From NCBI GenBank assembly GCA_964606065.1, contig CAZSEX010000036.1:1-19809 (forward strand): a stretch of 19,809 nucleotides of DNA, in the 5' to 3' direction. Below are positions 7,703-14,568 of this stretch, piece after piece (position 1 is the stretch's first letter; the number at the start of each line of letters is the position of its first letter). Source of the DNA: JAFGHJ01 sp964606065 (GTDB lineage: Bacteria > Hydrothermota > UBA3072). Under the pieces are notes generated by a model that was given only the letters and a program-made list of their open reading frames with translations, searched no databases and had not been told where the DNA came from. The translations under genes and the position numbers were made by a program.

Positions 7703-8136
7703 TGGAATTCACAGAAGTGCGTGTAACACTCAGAGATGAACCCAGGTTAAAAGCATTTGTCAACGTAACTTTCGACGACGAATTTGTCGTTCGCGGCATG
7801 AAAGTTATCGAAGGCAGAAAAGGGCTTTTTGTAGCAATGCCTTCCAGAAAAGGAAAGGACGGAACTTTCAGAGACATCGCTCATCCTATAAACAACAACA
7901 TGCGCAAAAAACTGGAAAAGGTTGTCCTTGACGAATACTACAGTAAATGTGAAGAAGAAGGCAAAAGCCCCAAGGGCTCAGACCTCGAACAGGAAGATTT
8001 CGAAGCACCTGACGAGAATGTCGATATGGAAGTTTTCGAAGAAGATGAAACGGAAGGAAACTTAGAAGCGGAAAGCGAAGAAGATATTGAAGATATTCAG
8101 GAATTTGAAGAAGATATAGAAGAAGATCTTTTATAA
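7702..8136 (+). CDS. spoVG: SpoVG family RNA/DNA-binding regulator with acidic tail
   Basis: 144 residues. Residues 1-82 are a classic SpoVG core: FTEVRVTL, LKAFVNVTFDDEFVVRGMKV, GLFVAMPSRK (42-50) and FRDIAHPIN. SpoVG proteins bind nucleic acid and act as global post-transcriptional or transcriptional regulators in Firmicutes and spirochaetes. Residues 84-144 form an unusually long, strongly acidic low-complexity tail rich in Glu/Asp that is longer than in the ~97-residue Bacillus protein. The gene overlaps ispE by one base (TAATG) and uses the AAAGGAGG inside the ispE 3' end, so the two are co-translated. The order ispE-spoVG-prs-ctc-pth is shared with Bacillus. Target and function here are not known. 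Confidence 0.93.
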   Translation: MEFTEVRVTLRDEPRLKAFVNVTFDDEFVVRGMKVIEGRKGLFVAMPSRKGKDGTFRDIAHPINNNMRKKLEKVVLDEYYSKCEEEGKSPKGSDLEQEDFEAPDENVDMEVFEEDETEGNLEAESEEDIEDIQEFEEDIEEDLL

Positions 8137-8160
8137 AAATTAGCCTTTATAGTAACCATT

Positions 8161-8232
8161 TGGGGCGTCGCCAAGCGGCAAGGCACGAGATTTTGGGTCT
8201 CGCATTCGTAGGTTCGAATCCTACCGCCCCAG
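8161..8232 (+). tRNA. tRNA-Gln (anticodon TTG)
   Basis: A complete cloverleaf can be drawn. The acceptor stem TGGGGCG (8161-8167) pairs perfectly with CGCCCCA (8225-8231), with G8232 as discriminator. The D arm is GCC...GGC; the anticodon stem CGAGA/TCTCG encloses the loop TTTTGGG with anticodon TTG at 8193-8195; the T arm is GTAGG-TTCGAAT-CCTAC. The U1-A72 pair is typical of bacterial tRNA-Gln. CCA is not encoded. The gene lies between spoVG and prs on the same strand, so it is probably cut out of an operon transcript. Confidence 0.95.
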
Positions 8233-8235
8233 GAG
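8231..8235 (+). promoter_or_regulatory. Shine-Dalgarno of prs overlapping the tRNA 3' end
   Basis: AGGAG at 8231-8235 is 9 bases before the GTG start of prs and is its best-placed ribosome site. Its first two bases are the last paired base (A8231) and the discriminator (G8232) of tRNA-Gln. Maturation of the tRNA would therefore split this site and leave prs with a 12-base leader beginning GAGAG. Confidence 0.55.
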
Positions 8236-8244
8236 AGAAAGGAA

Positions 8245-9186
8245 GTGGAATTAAAAGTTTTTTCGGGGTCCGGAAGCTTAAAGCTTGCGGAAGGAATAAG
8301 TAAACATTTAAATAAACCTCTATCTTCTCTTGAAAAGAGGCGTTTTTCTGATGGTGAGATATTTATCCAGATAAAAGAAAACGTCAGAGGAAGAGATGTA
8401 TTCGTTGTTCAATCAACAAACTCTCCGGCAGAGAATATTATCGAATTTCTCCTTATAATAGACGCTTTAAACCGTTCTTCAACCGGCAGAATAACCGCTG
8501 TCATACCATATTTCGGATATGGGAGACAGGAAAAAAAAGATAAGCCCAGGGTTCCAATCTCGGCAAAGTTATTCGCAAATTTATTCGAAAAAGCTGGCGC
8601 AAATCGAATTTTAACCATGGATTTGCACGCCCCCCAGATAACGGGTTTCTTCGATATTTCAGTCGATCATCTTTTTGCCACACCGGTAATGGTTGAACAC
8701 ATAAAAAAACTAAATTTGGATTATAAGAAAACCGTAATAGTTTCACCCGACGTAGGAAGAGTAGAAGCCGCGAGAGCAATAGCAAAAAAAATTAACAGAG
8801 ATATACCGATAGCTATCGTAGATAAAAGAAGACCAGAACCAAATCAGTGTGAAGTTGTCAATATCATCGGCGATGTTAAGAATAAAACAGTCATCATAAT
8901 AGATGATATTGTAGATACAGCAGGAACTTTAACTGAGGCCGCTAACGAATTAAAAAAGCAGGGAGCAAGCGCCATTTACGCCTATATTACTCATCCAGTA
9001 TTGTCGGGAAATTCTATAAAAAAGATTGAATCTTCATCGCTCGAAAAACTAATCGTTACGGACACGATTCCACTGGACAAAGAGAAAAAAAACAAAAAAA
9101 TAGAAGTGGTTTCAGTAGCCAACCTATTGAGTGAAGCTATAATAAGAATCCACGAAAACAGATCTGTATCATCACTTTTTATTTAG
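8245..9186 (+). CDS. prs: Ribose-phosphate pyrophosphokinase (PRPP synthetase)
   Basis: 313 residues, the standard class I length, starting with GTG at 8245. It makes PRPP from ribose-5-phosphate and ATP for purine, pyrimidine, histidine and NAD synthesis, in the cytoplasm as a hexamer. Motifs: FSDGEIFIQI near 34-43, RQEKKDKPRVPISAKL (94-109), the ATP-binding LTMDLHAPQ with His128, the flexible loop KRRPEPNQ (194-201) and the PRPP/ribose-phosphate loop IIIDDIVDTAGT (217-228). The C-terminal half also has the expected THPVLSG block. It follows tRNA-Gln by 12 bases and is followed nine bases later by rplY. Translation may be affected by tRNA processing because the ribosome site overlaps the tRNA end. 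Confidence 0.97.
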   Translation: MELKVFSGSGSLKLAEGISKHLNKPLSSLEKRRFSDGEIFIQIKENVRGRDVFVVQSTNSPAENIIEFLLIIDALNRSSTGRITAVIPYFGYGRQEKKDKPRVPISAKLFANLFEKAGANRILTMDLHAPQITGFFDISVDHLFATPVMVEHIKKLNLDYKKTVIVSPDVGRVEAARAIAKKINRDIPIAIVDKRRPEPNQCEVVNIIGDVKNKTVIIIDDIVDTAGTLTEAANELKKQGASAIYAYITHPVLSGNSIKKIESSSLEKLIVTDTIPLDKEKKNKKIEVVSVANLLSEAIIRIHENRSVSSLFI

Positions 9187-9195
9187 GAGGAAAAG

Positions 9196-9864
9196 TTGAA
9201 AGTAAAAGAAAGAAAAGAAACAGGAACCAGGAAAATCAAGCATCTTCGAAAAGAGGGATGGATTCCCGGTGTAATTTATGGCCACGGAGAAAAAAGTAAA
9301 CTAATAATGATTCAGGAAGAAGAATTAATAAAAGTCCTGCACAATATGCATTCCGAAGCTACACTATTAAATCTCGATTACGAAGGCGAAAAAATTCGGG
9401 CCTTAATGCGCGAGGTCAGTCGAAGCCCCTTGACCGAAAAACTTCTGCACGTGGATTTCCAACACATACACGAAAATGAAGAAATTAATGTTCACGTTAT
9501 ACTTGAATTTCAGGGTAAACCAAAGGGCGTAGAAGAAGGCGGAATATTAAACATAGAACACAGACACTTAATAGCCAGATGTTTACCAAAAGATATACCC
9601 GAAAAAATAGTGGTGGATGTATCTAACCTTGAAATAGGAGAATCACTACACATCAAAGACCTCAATATACCGGAGGGCGTCAAAGTGGAAGAAGACCCTT
9701 CGGCCACCGTTGTAAACATCTTATCTCCAAGAAAAATTATCGAAGTTACACCGGTTGAGGAAGAAATAGCTATCGGGGAAGAGATATCTGAAGAACCGGA
9801 AGTGATTTCCAAAGCCGCGGAGGGAAAAACCGAAGAACAAAAAGAAAAGGAGAGTGGCGAATAG
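9196..9864 (+). CDS. rplY: 50S ribosomal protein bL25 / general stress protein Ctc
   Basis: 222 residues starting with TTG at 9196, which is set by the excellent site TTAGGAGGAAAAG just upstream. Residues 1-90 are the 5S-rRNA-binding bL25 domain (ETGTRKIKHLRKEGWIPGVI, then LLHVDFQHI), residues about 95-180 are the TL5/CTC beta domain (GEEG-type loop in PKGVEEGGIL, then IPEGVKVEEDPSATVVNI), and about 40 acidic residues follow. It binds 5S rRNA on the large subunit; the two-domain form is the Ctc/TL5 type. Position between prs and pth matches the Bacillus ctc locus. The tail carries AAAAGGAGAG, which serves the downstream pth, and the TAG stop overlaps the likely pth start (ATAG). Confidence 0.95.
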   Translation: MKVKERKETGTRKIKHLRKEGWIPGVIYGHGEKSKLIMIQEEELIKVLHNMHSEATLLNLDYEGEKIRALMREVSRSPLTEKLLHVDFQHIHENEEINVHVILEFQGKPKGVEEGGILNIEHRHLIARCLPKDIPEKIVVDVSNLEIGESLHIKDLNIPEGVKVEEDPSATVVNILSPRKIIEVTPVEEEIAIGEEISEEPEVISKAAEGKTEEQKEKESGE

Positions 9865-10415
9865 ATTGTCGCGCCGCGATTGGGCTTGTAAATCCTTTAC
9901 CGGATTACGACAGAACAAGGCATAATCTTGGAGGAAGCCTAATACAATTTATAAGTTTTAAGGAAAATTTGAGGCTCAAACCGGGGAAAGGGCACTATTA
10001 TTATTGTACAACAGACGAGCTTATCTTAGCCTACAATACAACATTTATGAATAACAGCGGAATAGCCGTCCTTGAATTATATGAATATTTTTCTCTTTCT
10101 CTCGAAAATATGCTTATCATTCTCGACGATATAAATTTACCTTTTGGAAAATTAAGATTAAGAAGTAAGGGTAGCGACGGCGGTCATAAAGGGTTACATT
10201 CAGTCATATATCATCTCGATAGCGAAAACATACCCCGCCTGCGAATTGGAATCGGGAACCCGGAAAACATGGAAACTTCAAATTGGGTACTTTCCAGATT
10301 TGACGCGGAAGAAGAAAAAGAATTACCTAAAATATTAGAAAAAGCACAGGAGGCCGTCTTTATCTGGAAAAATGAAGATATTGATGCGGCTATGTCAAAA
10401 ATCAATGGAAATTAA
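9861..10415 (+). CDS. pth: Peptidyl-tRNA hydrolase, apparently with a non-canonical ATA start
   Basis: Releases tRNA from stalled peptidyl-tRNA. Read from 9861 the protein has 184 residues, the normal Pth length, and includes the whole N-terminus: IGLVNPLPDYDRTRHNLG (residues 7-24) matches the family pattern GLGNPGxxYxxTRHNxG, with Asn11 and catalytic His21. Later come TTFMNNSG with Asn64, LDDINLPFG with Asp89, and GGHKGL, where Lys110 replaces the Asn of the E. coli enzyme. No ATG, GTG or TTG exists in frame between the upstream stop (TGA 9789) and TTG 9969; starting at that TTG would delete the catalytic His. ATA 9861 overlaps the rplY stop as ATAG, with AAGGAG (9847-9852) eight bases ahead, so it is the best start. 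The ATT at 9879 is too far from that site. An assembly base error (ATG to ATA) is possible. Confidence 0.85.
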   Translation: MDCRAAIGLVNPLPDYDRTRHNLGGSLIQFISFKENLRLKPGKGHYYYCTTDELILAYNTTFMNNSGIAVLELYEYFSLSLENMLIILDDINLPFGKLRLRSKGSDGGHKGLHSVIYHLDSENIPRLRIGIGNPENMETSNWVLSRFDAEEEKELPKILEKAQEAVFIWKNEDIDAAMSKINGN

Positions 10416-10426
10416 AAGGAGGTTAA

Positions 10427-10714
10427 ATGAGAAAATACGAATGTACATTCATCATTAATCCTGAAAAGGAAGAAGAAGAACGAAAACAAATCGTGGAAGA
10501 AATAAAATCTTACCTTGAAAAAAATAAAGTAAAAGTAAAAAATATAGATGAATGGGGTATAAAACAACTTGCCTACGAAATCGACGGCCATAATAACGGA
10601 TTTTATACAGTAATAAACTTTGAATCGGAGCCTAAAAAAGTAAATAGCTTTAAAGGTTTTTTGCGTAAAAATGTTAATGTTCTGCGATATATAGTCGTCG
10701 TAAAGGAGAAATAA
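10427..10714 (+). CDS. rpsF: 30S ribosomal protein bS6
   Basis: 95 residues, typical of bS6. MRKYECTFIINP is the usual first strand, followed by the helix region, VKVKNIDEWGIKQLAYEIDGHNNGFY, which matches the conserved 'd-W-G-k-r-x-LAYeI-x-k-x-x-G-x-Y' block, and the last strand VLRYIVVVKE. It binds the platform of the small subunit next to bS18. The ribosome site AAAAGGAGG is five to six bases before the ATG. It is followed at once by ssb (three bases between stop and start), the standard rpsF-ssb pair. Confidence 0.96.
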   Translation: MRKYECTFIINPEKEEEERKQIVEEIKSYLEKNKVKVKNIDEWGIKQLAYEIDGHNNGFYTVINFESEPKKVNSFKGFLRKNVNVLRYIVVVKEK

Positions 10715-10717
10715 AAT

Positions 10718-11170
10718 ATGAATGATTATAGAGTTCCAAACATAAATTTCGTGGTAATTTCCGGAAGAGCAACCGCCGATTCTATTTTAAGCTATACGGA
10801 ATCAGGAGCAGCATATTTGCGTTTCCGTATAGCATCTAACCGCAACTATAGGGATAAAAACGGAGAATGGAAGGAAGAAACCACATTCACAGGTGTAACT
10901 TTATGGGGCAATCAAGCGGAAAGACTGAGTGAACGAATAAAAAAAGGGACTCCTGTTGTTGTGGAAGGTAGGCTATCCAGTTACACAAGAGAAGTGGACG
11001 GTTTTAAAAGAACTGAAGTAAGCATCAACGCTTTCAGAGTTCAGGTACTTACTAAATCCACAGCTCCTTACCCGGAAGAACAGCAAGGAGAATCAACAGA
11101 AAAAGAAATGCCGGAAAAAACACCAGACATGGAAGCACCTCCCGGAGACGACGAAGAACTTCCGTTTTAA
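10718..11170 (+). CDS. ssb: Single-stranded DNA-binding protein
   Basis: 150 residues. An OB-fold domain at about 8-112 (FVVISGRATADSIL, LRFRIASNRNYRDKNGEWKEET, FTGVTLWGNQAERLSERIKKG, VVVEGRLSSYTRE) followed by a short disordered linker and the acidic tip DDEELPF, the protein-interaction tail of bacterial SSB. It binds single-stranded DNA during replication, repair and recombination. AAAGGAG at the end of rpsF serves as its ribosome site, implying co-translation. The usual next genes rpsR and rplI are not present; the run ends here at a repeat-rich gap. Confidence 0.96.
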   Translation: MNDYRVPNINFVVISGRATADSILSYTESGAAYLRFRIASNRNYRDKNGEWKEETTFTGVTLWGNQAERLSERIKKGTPVVVEGRLSSYTREVDGFKRTEVSINAFRVQVLTKSTAPYPEEQQGESTEKEMPEKTPDMEAPPGDDEELPF

Positions 11171-11733
11171 AAACCAGTCCACACCCATTATAAACCACGA
11201 GATTACACAGAGTGGCACGAGATTTTGCACCGCAAAGGCGCAGAGACCGCAGAGAAAAACTAAAGATTATACGTCTGTTTAAAACCCACTCCACACCCCA
11301 AATTATTCTCACACAGAGCACACGGAGAACACTGAAAAACAACTAAAATTTCGTTTTTTAAAACTCCACCCACCCAAAACAAGAGGAACAACAAATAACA
11401 CGAATAGTTTTTTGTTTTTGCCGTCAGCCGTCATCGGTAAACCGAGAGCGGAGTTTTGCCACGGATAAACACGGATCTTTTTGTTGTTTTTGACTCAATA
11501 AACTCAACAAACCCAAAGAACTCAATAAACTAAAAATACTATACACATGTAGGACATATGAATCCTATAAATCCATCCCAAGCTCAAACTCTTCTTATTT
11601 TTTAATATTTAGTGCTATTTGCGTAATTTGTTGTTTTTCTTTGTGTCCTTTGCGGGCTTTGTGGTTCATATTATCTGTTAGCAGTTTTACCGCGCTGGGT
11701 TCTCAGTGTCTCTGTGTGAATAATATCCAAAAA
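11171..11733. repeat. Gene-free gap packed with dispersed short-period repeats
   Basis: No credible gene; a 96-codon frame at 11052-11342 on the minus strand gives a SLRSLRLCGAKS-type peptide that is simply translated repeat. Contents: a composite copy at 11171-11260 (C-rich head, CACAGAG, then CACCGCAAAGGCGCAGAG); a second at 11280-11342 (CCACTCCACACCCC head, AATTATTCTCACACAGAG, CACACGGAG, CACTGAAAAACAA); a CACGGAT pair at 11459-11476; CTTTGTGTC, CTTTGCGGG, CTTTGTGG at 11639-11664 with 9-base period; and a minus-strand copy at 11702-11728. The gap separates convergent transcription units (ssb and the aldolase gene). Confidence 0.65.
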
Positions 11734-13842
11734 TCACCGCGGAGTCGAATCGGGAAGACCTCCATCTACCGGGATTGTCGCGCCGGTCGTCGGAGTCCGG
11801 CGGGTCGCGAAGAATAATACCACCCTGGCAACGTGTTCTGCGGTTATTTTTGCTTTAAGTAAATTTCGATTTCTATAATATTCCTCGAGTTCCTTCTCGG
11901 AAAGACCTCTTGTCCTCATTCTTTCAGGTCCTACTTCAGCCCATAATCCGGATTTACGTTTACCATGAGAAAACACCGCATCCGGAGAAACCATGTTGAC
12001 TCTCACATCCATATTCGCAAATTCAAGACTCGCTATTCGCGCAAGCTGGTGTGAAGCCGCTTTAGTAGCACTGTAAGCTCCGAATTTCGCACCCGGCGAA
12101 AAAACGTTCTTGGTAGATATTACTACAATATCGCCCCCTGTCCCCTGAATCTTGAAATGTTTTCCCGACTCCGACAATACATGAAGTGTACCTTCTACAT
12201 TTACCTTTTCTAATCTACGAAAAATTTTTATATCCATATCCGTGAGAGATGAAACATGCGCGATGCCGGCATTTATCACCACCAGATCGATACCGCCCCA
12301 GGTTTCAATAACCGAATCAAAGCCATGCGCGACCGACCTCGGATCTGTCACATCGAGATTAACACCAATAACTCTCTCTTTATAATTTTCTTTAAGCTCA
12401 TCCACAAATGAATTCAGACTATCACCCGGTAAATCCGACACGGCAACGTGACATCCATTTTTAAGAAGTTCCTGGCAAATTCCGCTTCCGATTGCTCCCG
12501 CCGCTCCGGTTACAATTGCCACATAACGTTTCAAGGGGAACACCTCTTTTTCTTGAAGCTTCGCATGCTGAAGACCGAGATATTCCATATCGAATAAATG
12601 TTCCTCACTTAAACCTTCATACTTTCCCATTGAAAAAATCTTCATCTTAGCAAACAATGTAGAGACCGTAATATCCCTTGCTATATCAGCCTCAACCACA
12701 TCCCGACCCGCACATATCGCACCTAATCCGGGCATTAAAATTACTCGCGGAACTGAATCAAAACGATCCACTTTCAGTGGCTTTTTGCCGGAATAACGTT
12801 TAAAATACTCATCATATTCTTTTGAATACTTTGTTATTGATTTTCTGATTTGTTCTCTTAATTTTTTTTCATCATCATATTTTATTCCTTCTATCCATAG
12901 AGGATAAGCCTTGGTTCGTATAAGATGGTCGGCAGTCAAAGGGGGAGTCAATGCGACTGCCCTACCCTCAGATGAGTCAACGAAATTTAGAATTTCCTTT
13001 GTTATTAAAGGTCTTAAAATAAACCTCGAATAAGGGCGGTCTAAATTCCCCGCCGGCAAAGCGAGAAGACCTCTCAAAATAGGAGCAACCTTCAAATATC
13101 TTTCTTTTGCTTTCGATAGAGTTGTGGCAGCCTTACCCTTCGGACTTTTACCCGTTTTCTTCGAGAGATAGCCTTCCGCTTCCGTTACAAGTTCGATTGT
13201 CCTCCGGTAAGATTCCAGGGCACTTTCTCCCCAGGTAACCAGACCATGTTTCATCAGAACCATACCCTTACAATCAGGATTTCCATTAAATGCACGGGCT
13301 GCGGCTCTTGCCAGGTCGAACCCCGGCTTTTTGTATTCAAGGATAATTATACCATCACCCAGAGCATCCCGGATGACTTTTTCTCCATTAATTTGATTAC
13401 TTAAAGCAAGTATAGAATCGGCATGAGTGTGATCTACATATTTCGCCGGTATAAAAGCGTGCATCAAGGTTTCGATTGAGGGAATTCTATCGGTTGCGTT
13501 AAAACGGTGCGTTAATACTTCATTAACCATCTCTTCATCAGAAAGCTTCTTTAAATCCTGTAGTCGTTTGATATATTCAAGATCGATCGCAATATGTCCT
13601 TCCGGAACGATATTAGAAAGATCCTGACCCGATGCTTTAATGTAAATCGCAGGTACTTCTTCACCAAGAACATTCAAGAATGTTCCTTTAACCGATGTAT
13701 TCCCACCGCCGTGGAGCACAAGTTCTCTTTCCTCTCCAATAAGTCTGCTTGTGTAAGTTCGGAGAGCCAGATACTCTCCCCATCTTTTGCCGTATTTAGC
13801 GATGAATTTAGATGCCTCTTCCCCCAACCATCGATTTTTCAT
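11734..13842 (-). CDS. Fused class II aldolase / short-chain dehydrogenase (RhaD-RhaE-like)
   Basis: 702 residues. Residues about 10-230 are a class II aldolase/adducin domain: HGGGNTSVK (44-52, phosphate site), KASGQDLSNI, PSIETLMHAF, the zinc ligands His138 and His140 in VDHTHADSI, and His199 in LMKHGLVTWG. Residues 438-697 are an SDR domain: TGAAGAIG (445-452), NAG (524-526), catalytic Ser576, Tyr590 and Lys594 (YSATK). This architecture is known for bifunctional rhamnulose-1-phosphate aldolase/lactaldehyde dehydrogenase and a wider 'bifunctional aldolase/SDR' family: it cleaves a ketose-1-phosphate to DHAP and an aldehyde, which the SDR half oxidises or reduces. No rhamnose kinase or isomerase is near, so the substrate is open. 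It is the last gene of the lsrF operon, starting three bases after its neighbour; its ribosome site (AAGGGA) is weak, suggesting coupling. Confidence 0.88.
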   Translation of the reverse strand: MKNRWLGEEASKFIAKYGKRWGEYLALRTYTSRLIGEERELVLHGGGNTSVKGTFLNVLGEEVPAIYIKASGQDLSNIVPEGHIAIDLEYIKRLQDLKKLSDEEMVNEVLTHRFNATDRIPSIETLMHAFIPAKYVDHTHADSILALSNQINGEKVIRDALGDGIIILEYKKPGFDLARAAARAFNGNPDCKGMVLMKHGLVTWGESALESYRRTIELVTEAEGYLSKKTGKSPKGKAATTLSKAKERYLKVAPILRGLLALPAGNLDRPYSRFILRPLITKEILNFVDSSEGRAVALTPPLTADHLIRTKAYPLWIEGIKYDDEKKLREQIRKSITKYSKEYDEYFKRYSGKKPLKVDRFDSVPRVILMPGLGAICAGRDVVEADIARDITVSTLFAKMKIFSMGKYEGLSEEHLFDMEYLGLQHAKLQEKEVFPLKRYVAIVTGAAGAIGSGICQELLKNGCHVAVSDLPGDSLNSFVDELKENYKERVIGVNLDVTDPRSVAHGFDSVIETWGGIDLVVINAGIAHVSSLTDMDIKIFRRLEKVNVEGTLHVLSESGKHFKIQGTGGDIVVISTKNVFSPGAKFGAYSATKAASHQLARIASLEFANMDVRVNMVSPDAVFSHGKRKSGLWAEVGPERMRTRGLSEKELEEYYRNRNLLKAKITAEHVARVVLFFATRRTPTTGATIPVDGGLPDSTPR

Positions 13843-13845
13843 TTT

Positions 13846-14559
13846 TTATGATTTTATTTCCCTTAACATGAACTGTATGTTTCCTACCGGATCCTTTCCG
13901 TCAAATATTGCACTTCCGCTCACCAGAATATCAGCGCCTACTTTAGCTAATTCAGAAATATTATCCTTTTTCACACCTCCATCTATGCATAAAAGGATTT
14001 CTTTACCAGAATCAGTAACAAGGTCCTTTACTTCCATAAATTTATCCGCATAAGAATCAAAGAAAGGAAATCCTTTCAACTTAATATTTACAGCAAGAAC
14101 TGAAATCATTTCAATATCGGCAAGTAAAGGTTTAAGATTTTCAACCGGCGTATCGGGATTTAAAGCAACACCCCTTATTAACCCTCTATCCGGGTTGTTT
14201 TTATTTTTCATTACCCCAAGTTTCCGGAAAATCGAGCGAGCGTCCTCTGAAGATTCTAAGTGAATTGTTATCATATCGGCACCCGCATCTACATATTCTT
14301 GAATTTTCTCTTCCGGATTCTGAATCATTAAATGAACATCCTTAAATAAGTGAGTTTTTACGGCTTTTACAAATCGCGGTCCTACAGTTAATCTTTCCAC
14401 GAAACATCCATCCATAATATCAAAATGCATTAATTGTATATCCGTGCTTTCGAGTAACTCAACTTCTTTACCGATGTTCAAAAAATCGGCTGCGGTTATA
14501 CCAACGCTGAGCGTAGGAGAAGTTCTGCGAATAATATCAAATGCTTTATTAGCAGACAT
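13846..14559 (-). CDS. LsrE-like member of the ribulose-phosphate 3-epimerase family
   Basis: 237 residues, a TIM-barrel epimerase. The four metal ligands of Rpe are kept: His45 and Asp47 in HFDIMDG, His76 in KDVHLMI, and Asp193 in IDGGV; Asp47 and Asp193 would also be the acid-base pair. However, the phosphate loop 'VNPGFGGQ' is replaced by VNIKLKGFPFF (158-167), and the N-terminus reads SVGITAADF instead of SPSILSADF. These traits resemble, as I recall it, Salmonella LsrE, an Rpe homologue next to lsrF in the AI-2 operon. It starts nine bases after lsrF and ends three bases before the aldolase/SDR gene. It is therefore more likely an epimerase of this pathway than the housekeeping Rpe. Substrate unknown. 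Confidence 0.82.
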   Translation of the reverse strand: MSANKAFDIIRRTSPTLSVGITAADFLNIGKEVELLESTDIQLMHFDIMDGCFVERLTVGPRFVKAVKTHLFKDVHLMIQNPEEKIQEYVDAGADMITIHLESSEDARSIFRKLGVMKNKNNPDRGLIRGVALNPDTPVENLKPLLADIEMISVLAVNIKLKGFPFFDSYADKFMEVKDLVTDSGKEILLCIDGGVKKDNISELAKVGADILVSGSAIFDGKDPVGNIQFMLREIKS

Positions 14560-14568
14560 AAATTATCA

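Noticed and set aside
9969..10415. TTG start for pth at 9969
   Set aside because: It removes the NP...TRHN active-site segment that is clearly encoded upstream in the same frame.
11052..11342. 96-codon open frame on the minus strand
   Set aside because: It overlaps the ssb 3' end and encodes SLRSLRLCGAKS-like repeat translation; a common false gene.
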